Below are positions 46,250 through 58,205 of a DNA stretch of 64,000 nucleotides, in pieces. The DNA comes from Physella acuta. Lineage: Eukaryota > Mollusca > Gastropoda > Physidae. The DNA lies in the NCBI RefSeq assembly GCF_028476545.1, contig NW_026731780.1, forward strand, positions 427,001 through 491,000, read 5' to 3'. The notes below the pieces were generated by a model. It searched no databases. It was not told where the DNA came from and saw only the letters and a list, made by a program, of their open reading frames with translations. Each line of letters starts with the position of its first letter. The first letter of the stretch is position 1. Made by a program: the position numbers and the translations under genes.

Positions 46250-46594
46250 TGGCGTAGCGAGGTCGGGTGTCACCCGGTGCGGCACTTAATGGTGTCACCC
46301 CCTCAGAGGCGTAGCGACTCTTCCCAGGGACAAATTTCGATTTGCACCCCCCCCCTCAAATTTTTCTCTATATATTTTACTATTTTTTGCCTTGGTTTCA
46401 CCCCCCTAAATGGTGTCACCCGGTGCGGTCCGCACCCCCCGCCACCCCCCCCCCCCCGCTACGCCTCTGATATATATATATATAATGTAAATAATTAAAT
46501 ATATATATATATATATATATTATGTATATACACACACATATATATCTATATATATCTATATATATCTATATATATCTATATATATCTATATATA

Positions 46595-46679
<85 letters not shown>

Positions 46680-46680
46680 A
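46020..46680. repeat. Large (TA)n region
   Basis: Long TA runs at 46020-46246, 46470-46487 and 46500-46680, with 'tatatc' periodic variants in the last block and a MITE between the first and second. Confidence 0.97.
46247..46469. mobile_element. hAT-type MITE (family M1) inside (TA)n
   Basis: Starts cagtggcgtagcgaggtcgg and ends cgctacgcctctg. Flanked by TA repeats on both sides, so an 8-bp duplication (atatatat) cannot be told from the microsatellite. At 223 bp it is the shortest M1 copy here, with one 'tcgatttgcacc' module. Confidence 0.88.
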
Positions 46681-46689
46681 TTGTTTATG

Positions 46690-47171
46690 AATACGTGTGT
46701 ATGTGTGCGCGTGTGTTTTGCGCAATCCCTTCAAATCTCAAAGAAATTAATTTTTTTTAAAAAAAAAAAGGGTATTTGCCTGCATAAGATCTCAGTAAAC
46801 AGATTCTTATTTTTTTTAAACCTGAAAGATACCATGAAACAATTCCAGGCCGGCCATGATGACGCGAGACAGAGAATATTCCAGAAAGAGAACCAACGTT
46901 GAAGAAAGGCTGCCATCGATTATCACACAAAAATCTCTTATTGCCCAATGCACTGCTGCTGAAACTGAAGTCCCCCATTCGTTAAAGTGAAGCCAGTTGA
47001 TCTCCTAAACGCCTTTGTTGTGATAGACGCGTTGAGCGTATTTGTATTATAAATTTTTCTAAACAAAATATCTCATTTATTTGTTAATCGATTTCCCTGA
47101 TAGATGGCTTATGGCAAACATTTCCAAGGGTTTTACATCACTATCTTATACTGTTTATTCATACATAGGCC

Positions 47172-47236
<65 letters not shown>

Positions 47237-48433
47237 ATATAGGCCTAATATATATAATATATCTATATATAGTTATATTTTCTACTATTTTATTCATTTT
47301 AAATTTGTTTCAATGGTCTATATATTTTTATAAAATGTTTTTAGATATAAACTTGAGAAACTTCACAATGACATTGGTGCCATTTAAATTCACTTAAATG
47401 TAATAAATATACAGCAATTAGCGACATTAAAATTTAATTAAGCACGAAAATCCAAGTATCTCAATTAAGCAAACAACAAACGTAAAGGATTTTTCAGTTC
47501 TAAGAATAGCAAGATAATTTAATTTACAGTCTCTGTTTTTATATTCTTCTGTGATATATAAAACGTCTTCTTATTTCTTTTCTTTTTGTATGTTGTTCTT
47601 ATGAAGATAGACAGTATTTGATGTCTACTATTGATGCATGCATCGATTGTGGCTATTTATAGTAAAGGAAGTCTGTACTTTCTAGGTGGAGATCAAACTA
47701 GGGCGATCTTCAGTTTCAGTAAATAAAAAACAGGGGCGATAACTATAATCCACGGTAAATGAATTCAGTCCTCTTGAAGTAGCGGAGAGAACTGAGCAGG
47801 ACGCATGCGGTAAAGGGAGAGAAGACAAATTTGTCCAGAACTTTAATCTGATTACATGTTCCATATTCCCTAGATTCCCGAGGAACACGGGAACACTTCA
47901 TGCAGTGTAACTTAAAGACAAAAATACAATCCCTGATGTTGAAGATGTTTGCCTACAAATAAAATGTCCATTCGGGCGTGATTAGTTTGGTATTTACGTC
48001 CCGCCTTCAGGGGCAAGACTGAAAGGTTAGGGGTCGGATCTCCGTGGCGAGACAAACACGAGCCTACGCGAGAGATGAATACAGGCAAAGACAAGTTTTA
48101 TATTGATCTATGGCGTGGGTTTCTTCTTTCGTAAATTGACCAGCATTTTGTGATTGATTCCACCCAGTGCAGATCCTGTTGATTTATCCTAAGACAAACA
48201 TTCGCCATACACGCGGCGTAGAAGGGAAAATTCATTTTTTTCTTTTCTTTAGGTTAGTTGAATAGAATGCTTCAATAACATCATTTCACTAGATGTTTTT
48301 TGTGTGTTTATTTTTCTAGTCTATACACAAATCGATAATTCCTGTTCACTAGTGACAGCTTATTGTTGTCTGTTTGCTATATCAGAGTGTTGATTTTTTT
48401 TAGTAATTTATAAAATAGTTTTTGTACAAAATG
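46690..48433. other. Non-coding stretch with (TA)n
   Basis: (TA)n at about 47178-47232. No gene recognised. Short frames near 46700-46980 and 47680-48090 overlap on both strands and are not convincing. Confidence 0.45.
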
Positions 48434-48645
48434 AGAAAGGCGTGATCGAATGGTAGAGCACACTACCGCTAACCCAAAAGTCTCGAGTTCGGATCCCGAG
48501 CATGAGTCCGTAGCGACGTCCCTGAGTCTATCCAGTTATGATAGGTGATAGGTACCTGACTCACGTTAGGGAAAGCAAAGGCCGTTGACCACACTACCCC
48601 TTCATATACCGAAGTCAAAGACACAGGCGAACTAATCTTCATCTT
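48434..48645 (+). mobile_element. SINE-A, moderately degraded
   Basis: Head 'gatcgaatggtagagcac', 'tctcgagttcggatcccg' (B-box-like), then 'tgactcacgttagggaaag' and 'gaccacactaccccttcat'. The 3' end is diverged. Confidence 0.8.
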
Positions 48646-48747
48646 CCAAATAAACCAATGTAACAAAAGGCAACATTTCCATTTAAATCCTTAAAGTTGA
48701 ACTTAAAAATAAAACAATATACAATTAGACCAAATGTTTTATGGCTA

Positions 48748-48760
48748 GTTACCTAGCAAC
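48748..48760. promoter_or_regulatory. X-box-like site (RFX type)
   Basis: gttacctagcaac fits the RYYNYY-N(1-3)-RRNRAC consensus exactly with a 1-nt spacer. A single site in 64 kb could be chance. Confidence 0.3.
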
Positions 48761-48911
48761 CAGAGCTAGCAAACTCAGTGTAGTAAGTTCGTATTCTGCA
48801 GTTTACTAAAAGTGTTGAATAACTTATCTGGCCATACAAACTTAATGTGGTCAGTTCTTGATTTGACCTCTGCTTAAATGCTAGTAAACACAAACAGCAC
48901 TAACACAGCAT

Positions 48912-48912
48912 A

Positions 48913-48950
<38 letters not shown>
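48912..48950. repeat. (TA)n microsatellite
   Basis: About 19 units. Confidence 0.97.
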
Positions 48951-49418
48951 CATATATAAAATCAATTCTTAAAAAATTAGCTTCAACGACCTTCAAGATT
49001 AAATAAATTGCAGGTAGAATTGTAATCAAAGAAATTAAACAAGAAATATTCTCAAAAATCAAATTAAAATTGAAAACATCTTCACAGACAACCGTTTATT
49101 ATGTTGCTGTCTTTCAGTGGATGAAATTAAAAGAAACTTGACGTTCATATTTTTATTTTTTTTATACAAAAAATCTAATCGCGCTGATCTTCCGACGCTT
49201 CTGCGCATGTCACTACCTGTTAGCAGCCCCAGCAATCAAAGCTACAGGGCATAAACAACTTCCGTTCAGGGGAGAGCATTCAGACAGATTGTCGTCGTTA
49301 TGACAAGAGTTATGCACCGGTAGACCAATTGTTAAAAGGGAGAGAAAAACGCAATCGGAAAAACAATTTATGTAGAAATATGAGAAATTGAGTGTTCAGT
49401 GCAAGTACACTCAACTAG
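48951..49418. other. Non-coding stretch
   Basis: No feature I can support. Confidence 0.5.
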
Positions 49419-49612
49419 TGGTCAGTGCTAGTCCATTCTTGTTGTGGTCAGTGCTAGTCCATTCTTGTTGTGGTCAGTGCTAGTCCATTCTTGTTGTGGT
49501 CAGTGCTAGTCCATTCTTGTTGTGGTCAGTGCTAGTCCATTCTTGTTGTGGTCAGTGCTAGTCCATTCTTGTTGTGGTCAGTGCTAGTCCATTCTTGTTG
49601 TGGTCAGTGCTA

Positions 49613-49615
<3 letters not shown>
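49419..49615. repeat. 26-bp repeat, 7.5 copies
   Basis: ggtcagtgctagtccattct plus tgttgt repeats without change. It runs directly into (TA)n, and related 'gtggtcagtccact' reappears beyond the TA tract at about 49714. Confidence 0.95.

Positions 49616-49695
<80 letters not shown>
49616..49695. repeat. (TA)n microsatellite
   Basis: About 40 units, starting within the eighth 26-bp unit. Confidence 0.97.
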
Positions 49696-49698
<3 letters not shown>

Positions 49699-50859
49699 GT
49701 CAAATTATTGAAGTGGTCAGTCCACTCACCTAATTCAATAGTTCATTTTAACAAAATAAATCTACCTTTTACAATATGAGTTCAAATATTTGTTTGTTTT
49801 TTATTGACAAAATCTATGACGTCGCGAAAAAAAAAAAAAATGTCCGATTTGTATAATCATTATCTCCCTTAGCCATTGAAAACCTCCCGAAATGGAAGAA
49901 TTTTCCAGAATTTAGGTTAGTGTTATTTCCCGTGAACTACAAAACGTCTCATTACGTGTGAGAAGAAAATGATTTTAAATATTAATGACGACACGCATTC
50001 ACAATTTGAATCAATGTCCAAAGTAAACTTTGATCGGTTCAACATAGAGAAAGAATGACTAGTTGTAAGTTTAGAAATTGAATGGGTATAGAGAAATATA
50101 TTTGTATGGTATCGAATCAATGAAAAGTATAAAGCAATCAAATGTGAAAGATTGTATCGAATCGAAAAGAAAATATACAATAAAGTAATCGACTACATAT
50201 GGTTGGAGTAAAAAAACTATGCCTATACAACTAAGTAATCGATTACTTGTCTTTGGAGATAAAACGATGCTGCTGCTCTATTGTTTGTTTAATCAAACGT
50301 TTTATTAACCAGATTTAAAAAAAAATAAAACGGAAGTACGTCCGCATATCTAATGAGGTTGGGGGTGGAGAAGGGGGGGGGGAACATAGAGTGTATTTTC
50401 TATGATTGACGTTATGGCAAAAAATCGTCTCTTTAAACTTTAAACCTACATAAACTGGACGATACTTGCATAATTCTAAGCACATATGTTCCTTCCATTG
50501 TACCTATAGGGCTGGTAATACACAGGTCAATACACAGTTCTATAGCTCATGCAGGTTTTATTGAGCCGTAGAACTGGTATGTGACCTACTTACCAGCCCT
50601 TATCCATATTTCATTATTGATTTTAAGTGTGGACACCCCCCTGTTCCTACAGGTATCCCATAATTACTTATTTCTTTAATCATATATTCTCACGCATCTA
50701 TTATTAGTTTTCAGATGATCTCATATCTCAGTACCCCATACTAACAGACCCCATTAATTACTCAACCCAACCATAAATCCCCAATCACTTATTCCCACAC
50801 ATAACATTTCCTACGTACATCCATTTTCAAGTAATCTTATAATCCCATAACATTCCTAT
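49696..50859. other. Non-coding stretch
   Basis: AT-rich with a G run near 50371. No gene seen. Confidence 0.5.
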
Positions 50860-51012
50860 ACTCAAATAATCCAACATTTAATGCTTAAATAATCCAACAT
50901 TCATACTTTCTCATAACCCGACATTCCTTTACTCCCATAATCCAACATTCATATTCTCTCATAATCCAACATTCCTTTACTCCCATAATCCAACATTCCT
51001 ATACTCCCATAA
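50860..51012. repeat. ~24-30-bp repeat
   Basis: 'ataatccaacattc' recurs with 'ctatactccc', 'ctttactccc' or 'atactttctc' spacers, about five copies. Confidence 0.8.
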
Positions 51013-51954
51013 TCCTGAACTCCTTTGCCATTTTAACAAAAAAGTTTCAATCTTTTAACTCCAAATTTTTATTTTCCAATACTAACTAACTAAATTATGC
51101 GTTCCCTTTAACCCTGTAATATGCACGAGACCTCTTATTCTAAAACGATAATTAAATTAATTTATAAATATCTCGCTTCAATGTGTTTGGCGTACTATTG
51201 GCATTAAATCACAATGAAATAGACCCTTGGAGAAGGACTTGAATTGTAATCCCTTGATAGTACCAGCACCTCTACGGCAACATTTGAACGGTTTTTAATG
51301 GCGACTTCCGTGCTTGCGGTCACCAAGGGGACAGCCAAATTGTTTCCAAACTTGATTAGCCATGGAGGTCAGGTAAAGCATTGAAAGGGGAGATGACTCG
51401 TTGGTAGTTGTAAAGTACAGCGGAGTTTGTCGACCCCTTGTTGTCGAAGTAGGAGAAATAGATCGATACTGTTGTGGTATCGAGTATCAGCTAGGATTAA
51501 GCTTTGTAGATTTGATTACACTTACTAGTCGATTATCATTATTTGTTGCTTTGTGCTTATAATTAGATCACGTAGTGAGTGAAATAAAGTTTAAAAAGTA
51601 TAACTTTTAATAAAATAATAGGAAGAAAACAAAATATAAAAAATATATATAAAAAAAAACAATGGCTTGGCTAAATATTGGAATGTTAGCGCTGTCGATT
51701 TATCAACACAAAAAAAGTGAAAAGTTTTGACAGGACTACACCAAACATCCGGGTCTAACCTCTCCCCCCTCCCTCTCCCTCCCTCCATAGTCGTAGCTAC
51801 ACTAGCTGTTAGACTCTTGTGTTTGATTAGTTTAACCAATCGATTATAACATTACATAATGAGTGTAACACTAATCTTAACTCTTATTCTAAATCTAAAT
51901 TTAGACACTGGCTCAAAGTTTACTTAGAATGGTTTAAACTCCTATTAGTTTAAC
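51013..51954. other. Non-coding stretch
   Basis: 51200-51430 is non-repetitive and of normal complexity but has no convincing frame or motif cluster. The rest is AT-rich. Confidence 0.45.
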
Positions 51955-52165
51955 CTTAACTCAAAACGTTTATTTTGACTAGACAATGAGTCATGGTTTA
52001 GAGGGTTTAAACTCTAACTGACTGAACCCTAACTCAAACCCTTACTTTGACTCTAGACATTGAGTCATGGTTTAGAGGGTTTAAACGCTTACTTACTGAA
52101 CCTTAGCTCAAACCCTTACGTTGACTCTAGACTTTGGGTCGCTGTTGACGTAGAGGGTTTAAGCT
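51955..52165. repeat. ~62-bp repeat, 3 copies
   Basis: 'gtttagagggtttaaac', 'ctgaaccctaactcaaaccc' and 'ttgactctagac' recur in the same order. Confidence 0.8.
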
Positions 52166-52419
52166 AAGCTGCCTTCTGGCACCGTATTACTAGACTTGTC
52201 CCTGGTTTATATTTACCACAAAATTCTCAAGCTGCCTTTTTTCTTCTTCTTTTCAGCTACTCCCCCAATGTTCAGCTTTCTTGTTCGCCAATCATACACA
52301 CATACACGAATAAGCAGACACGTACGTATAGCCAAGCACCCACACATACAGAGACACACACGCACACACACGCACACACACACAAACACACTGAAATACA
52401 TACAGATGTATGTGCACAT

Positions 52420-52763
52420 CAGGGGCGTAGCGAGGGGGGGGGGGGGCGGGGGGTGCGGACCGTACCGGGTGACACCATTTAGGGGGGTGACACCAAGGCA
52501 AGAAATAGCAAAATATATAGAGAAAAACTCGAGGGGGGGTGCAAATCGAAAGTTTGAGGGGGGGGGGTGCAAATCGAAAGTTTGAGGGGGGGGGGTGCAA
52601 ATCGAAAACTTGAGGGGGGGTGCAAATCGAAAGTTTGAGGGGGGGGGGGTGCAAATCGAAAATTTGAAACTTTGTCCCTGGGAAGGGTCTCTATGCCTCT
52701 GGGGGGGGGGGGTGACACCATTAAGTGCCGCAACGGGTGACACCCGACCTTGCTACGCCACTG
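52420..52763 (-). mobile_element. hAT-type MITE (family M1), longest copy, with 8-bp duplication
   Basis: Ends caggggcgtagcgagg and (reverse complement) cagtggcgtagcaagg. gtgcacat flanks it exactly at 52412-52419 and 52764-52771. It is 344 bp. Inside are about four to five copies of a ~25-bp module (tgcaaatcgaaagtttgag with a G run), more than in the other copies. Confidence 0.93.
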
Positions 52764-52940
52764 GTGCACATACGCTCAAATCTGTATCAACATACACAAT
52801 GCTGTTGAGTGAATATAAATTATGTGCAAGCTAATCCTCAAACCTCTTCCCAGCATTCTCGGCCTAGCGTAAAACCTCTAGCCTTGCTGCCCATAATGGG
52901 TAATTTATATCAGGTACGATCTTAACGAGGCCTCGCGTGC

Positions 52941-53563
52941 TGACCTTTCTCGGCCTTTTGCAGGCGCGCGTTTACATTAATTCACTCACCGACGCGTGAA
53001 TGACCTTTGACCTGAACTCGAGTACAGTGATGACTGCCCTCGCTAATCAGCGATTAGGTGTCGAGGAGGGGAGGAGTGATGGAGTGGGGCAATTACGTGT
53101 TGATCGTCTATCAGAACATTGTGACCTTTGCACGTTATGGCACCCTACTATGCAATGATAAACCTTCGCGGACATAGTCAAACGCGGGGTTCTAATAAGG
53201 GGAGGTATTATTTTAAAAAGTTATGGCGGTGTGTGTGTTTTTTTTTTCATATTTAGGTATTTTATTGAATACTAAATTAAATTATAAAATTTTATTGAAC
53301 ACTAAATTAAATTATAAAATTTTATTTTTCATTACAAATTCTTATAAAGGGAAGTAATGCATGTGGCTCGGTTTGTTTAGTGAATAATAATTGTATGAAA
53401 GCTCAATAGCTGTTTTTTAAAACCTTCGCATATTAAAATGTGTCCAAAACAGAACTAATGTCAAGGACGTTTATTTTAGCCACGCGTCAGATTGCATGAC
53501 GTAGACAATTAGGGTGCTCCTATTGTGTCCGTCCTTGCTATTGATGAATTAAACCTTTGACCC
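52941..53563. promoter_or_regulatory. Candidate enhancer with DR1-type nuclear-receptor sites
   Basis: tgacctttgacct at 53001-53013 is a perfect DR1 (AGGTCA repeated with 1-nt spacing on the other strand), bound in animals by HNF4, RXR and COUP-TF-type receptors. Related sites are at 52941 (tgaccttt), 53122 (tgacctttgcac) and 53551-53563 (aaacctttgaccc). The surrounding 52850-53120 is non-repetitive with frequent CpG. Function is inferred from motifs alone. Confidence 0.4.
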
Positions 53564-53980
53564 ATCAATTATTCCCTGGGCAGTAATTAAGGCTTTGTAA
53601 ATAAATAAAAAATGTAACTGTAATTATTACTCTAAGGAGAGTAATGCAACTCCAGTCGTCTATAAAAAGTTTTTTTTTGTTGTTTTTTTTAAACGTGATT
53701 ATATTTAAAAAATTAAATGTTCAGGTTTAAATCTAAAAATTTTAATTAGATGTTTTGTGTTATGTATAAGTAAAATCATTAAAAACAATGCAAAATTTAA
53801 CGGTCTTTCACCATACATTTTTTTTATAAAATTTGAAAAAAAATATTTCTAGCGGTTTTTCTGTTTAAAAAACTAGCCAGCTGACTCTATTAGTGTTAGT
53901 AAAAGAAAGATCAATGGTTATATGGCCGATATATATGTTAGTTTATGAAATTTTAGGACTCCACAAAACGTTGTTTTTTT

Positions 53981-54007
53981 CAAGATGGCCGTCGTTACAA
54001 TGGCAAC
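53981..54007. promoter_or_regulatory. YY1-like plus near-perfect X-box
   Basis: caagatggccg at 53981-53991 (YY1-type) lies a few bases from gttacaatggcaac at 53994-54007, one mismatch from the RFX consensus GTTRCCATGGYAAC. No gene is visible nearby. The remainder of 53564-54356 is AT-rich with nothing else seen. Confidence 0.3.
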
Positions 54008-54356
54008 CATATTTTCAAAAAAGTCCCTGGAGTTTGCAAATATTTCCAATTTAAGTACCCTAACTTAGATAATCATTAATAAATAAATAAAACTTTTTAA
54101 TTAAGAAGTTTTTTTTGGGTTTTTTTTTTCTGGAGCCTACTCTCTTTTAAATGAACGAATATATTTTTAAAAAGAATTATTACAATTGTAAATCTGAATC
54201 AGTCCTTCCAAGCCGATGATGAAAACTGTAATACTAAAGCGAACACGCAAGGAAAACTGACGCTGTAAATGTCATGTCTGAGACATTTATGGGAAAAAAA
54301 TAAACATGATTATATTTAAACTTCAGTTGAATTTTAAAAACCATCTAAACGTGTAA

Positions 54357-54485
54357 TATCAGACGGGTATAAATATATATGACGTGTAGTTCGTACATTA
54401 TCAGACGGGTATGAATATATATGACGTGTAGTTCGTACATTATCAGACGGGTATAAATATATATGACGTGTAGTTCGTACATTAT
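54357..54485. repeat. 42-bp repeat, 3 copies
   Basis: Starts at 54357, 54399 and 54441. The unit contains tatcagacgggtataaatat and 'atgacgtgtagttcgtaca'. Confidence 0.95.
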
Positions 54486-54581
54486 CTGAAGTTCTGAAGA
54501 TTAAAAATAAAATTTAAAAAAAAAATGATTGGGAAAAAAAAATCTTAATTTCGCCCGGGCTGAATTTACATTATTTTGATC

Positions 54582-54815
54582 GTAATTAATTGCTCATGTC
54601 TAGATTATACTCATGGTTGTAATTAATTGCTCATGTCTAGATTATACTCATGGTTGTAATTAATTGCTCATGTCTAGATTATACTCATGGTTGTAATTAA
54701 TTGCTCATGTCTAGATTATACTCATGGTTGTAATTAATTGCTCATGTCTAGATTATACTCATGGTTGTAATTAATTGCTCATGTCTAGATTATACTCATG
54801 GTTGTAATTAATTAG
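54582..54815. repeat. 37-bp repeat, 6 full copies plus a part
   Basis: Starts at 54582, 54619, 54656, 54693, 54730 and 54767, essentially identical. Each carries gtaattaattgctcatgtct, so the homeodomain-type core TAATTAATT recurs every 37 bp. Confidence 0.95.
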
Positions 54816-55532
54816 CTCTCTGATAATCTCACAAATTTGTAAAATTGATTAGATTTCCAGCCAGCTTACTTAACATTACAGGTAAATGAAGCTCAAATAA
54901 TGAGATTTAAGCTCTTGATTAGTGCGCTGTGTGGGTCTATTGACAATTACCCGAGGTTAGCTGGTAGGATTAAAGGATTAAGGTAACCCAACAATAGCTT
55001 TCTTGGAGTGATTCGTTGTGTTATACGGGTGTAATCGATTCTAATAAAATAAACTGCATACGGGTGTAATTGATTCTAATAAAATAAACTGCTTGTGATA
55101 TTAGGGTTAATGGTTTATAAAGGCGTAATCAATTATATTAAAAAAACATTCTGGATATTGGTATAGGATAGATGGTTTAATGCAGGCGTTTTAAACTCAA
55201 ATTTAATAAATTGCAAGCGATAATATGGTACGTTTCTAAGAACAACTTAGTCAATCTTAAAGAATAGTAATACATAATGGTTTTATGCTATTCGGTATTA
55301 ATGTTTATGTTGGTAAAATGACTCTGAAATTACATCGTAATAATTTGCTGCGCTGAAAAGAAAAGAACATAGTTAAAGTAAGGTTTTTTCTTTGTTTTGT
55401 GTAAGGAATGTATGGTTGGGGGTGTAAAACAGGCATTTGTGTTTGTTTAGTTAATATATTATATGAGTGGGTGAAGTTTGACTGTAGTGTAGAAGAGTGA
55501 GATGGCAAGTGAAATTAACTCGACTGCCTACT
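54816..55532. other. Non-coding stretch with a 35-bp duplication
   Basis: 'tacgggtgtaatcgattcta' or 'attgattcta' with 'ataaaataaactgc' appears twice (about 55023 and 55058). Otherwise nothing seen. Confidence 0.5.
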
Positions 55533-56369
<837 letters not shown>

Positions 56370-56572
56370 AGTTGCGTCACAAGGCGGGGTCTAGTGACAC
56401 CATTTAGAGGGGGACACCAAATTGTAAAATTTACTATAAAATAATGTTTTATTCAATTAAAACGGTGCAATAGTAGGGAGAGGGGTAAAATCAAACTGAA
56501 AATACAAAGTGCTTGCGTGGGGTGACACCTGCAGTGACGCAGAAGTTGACACCTGACCTGGTGACGCCACTG
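56370..56572. mobile_element. Old M1-related MITE
   Basis: Contains 'tgacaccatttagaggggg' and ends 'cctggtgacgccactg', matching the M1 terminal region. The left end ('gcgtcacaaggcgggg') is diverged. The duplication is not recoverable. Confidence 0.55.
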
Positions 56573-56577
56573 AAAAT

Positions 56578-56830
56578 TCCCGAGTTCGGATCTACGGGCA
56601 TATAAAGCTCGATCGCTGAGGACAGCAACTGATCGAAGATAGAAAACTCAAAAATCAAACAACAACTGTATATTATTATAGGATATACAAAGACTAAGAA
56701 TGCATATTCAGAAAGAAAAACAGCCTAAGTCGAAAATGCCTTATGGCACATAACATGTTGAACGTAATATTTAACTGTATTGGAGGAAACCTCTTATACT
56801 ACAATTAAGAAGGAAGAAGAAGAAGATCAT
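56578..56830 (+). mobile_element. SINE-B, 5'-truncated
   Basis: Begins in the B-box region (cccgagttcggatc) right after the MITE. It continues 'gctgaggacagcaac' and 'ctcaaaaatcaaacaac', and ends in a gaagaagaagaag tail. Confidence 0.7.
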
Positions 56831-57477
56831 GAAGTTTACTTCAATAGAAATGGGAGTAAATGATAAGCTGTTTCCAAAATGGATTGAAGACGTAGTGGCA
56901 CTGCTTCTATTGAGCCGTAGAAGCAGATTCTCCTGAGCTTCGTGACAAACTACAATAAAAAAAATGGTCTCTTTGTTCAGACGATTGCCAGGGCAATATT
57001 CTATACAATCGCCAAGCAAAATATTTGAGAGTTGATGAAAATGTGAGGCGGTGAAAAAAAAAAATCTGCCCATTTTTCTTTCGATCAATAGATGACGATC
57101 AAGACATGATTAATTGCAATCAATTTATGAAATTATGGGATAGCGAGCGTGTTGGGGTTGTCCTGTTTGGACATGAGATGAAAGGAGAAAGGAAAGATAT
57201 GCTTTTAGAATAGGGGAGAACGGATAGTTGTGACGTGGACAAACAGTGTTAAATTTATCATGAGGCGTGGAGGTATTAAGACTTCATAGGGGCTTTATCA
57301 ATGGTGAAGGTCTACTTTTTTTTTGGGGGGGGGGGGGGAGGGGGGAAAGGGGGGGGGGCTTGTATGAAAGTAGTTCAAGGAAATAGTAATACTAACTATA
57401 GATGCGATCTCTACAGTGATACTAGGTAGGTCAACTATCATCTTATGAACGTTAAACTAAATGGTAGAACAATTAAA
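56831..57477. other. Non-coding stretch with a strong G run
   Basis: 57323-57358 consists of three G tracts broken by short A-containing steps, a likely G-quadruplex former. No gene seen. Confidence 0.5.
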
Positions 57478-57697
57478 CATTTCTTCTTCTTCTTCGTTCT
57501 TAATTGTAATGTTGGAAGGGATTCTCTCCAATACAATTAAGTATTTCTTGTCAACACGTTATGCGCCACATCGACTGTTTGCTCCGATTTCAGCCTGCTT
57601 TTTTGGGGGGATTTGCTTCCATAGCCTTTGTTCATCAAGGAATAGACTACTAGGAAGCACTTTGGAGTTTCCTTCCCTAGAAGGGTTCGGTTTTGCA
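57478..57697 (-). mobile_element. SINE-B, truncated at its head
   Basis: The minus strand ends in a (GAA)n tail (57480-57496 on + as ttc). The body includes 'ctatggaagcaaatccccc' and 'gaaggaaactccaaag'. It is inverted relative to the 56.6-kb copy. Confidence 0.7.
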
Positions 57698-58049
57698 CAT
57701 ATGAGCTTTGCCAACCTAACTACACCGGCACTAACTGTTCTCAGTTGATACATTAGGGCATTAGAATTAGAGCTAGACAAATATAACTGTTCTAACCTAC
57801 CACATTTTGAACATTAGATTTAAAGATGTAAACGATCAAAACAGTTTCCTATATGCAATTTTGATGGAGCTTATCTTCAGAGAACGCTGGATGTTCTAAA
57901 TACTAAATACACACGTATAATATATGTTTAGCTGTAATTTCATGTTTTTTATATTCATGTATCAAACTTTTGTTAAGTGTTGTTAAAAAGAAGTTTCATA
58001 TATGTTTATTTGTATGCTTAAATACACGTTTTAGTAAGCTGTTGTCATT

Positions 58050-58205
58050 GTGCGATATAATTTTGCGCTATTTTTTTTTAGTGTGCGAAAAAAAATTATT
58101 TTGCGCTTTTTTTCTGTATGCGCAATTATTTTCGTGCGCCTTTTTTTTATAAGCTGAAATTTCAGGTGAACATTTTTGGGAGCATTTTCACTATGCGCTA
58201 TTTCC
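58050..58205 (-). repeat. Degenerate relative of the foldback 16-bp repeat
   Basis: Widely spaced gcgc cores within T runs ('ttttgcgcttttttt', 'tgtatgcgcaatt', 'gtgcgcctttttttt') resemble the right foldback arm's array. Confidence 0.5.
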
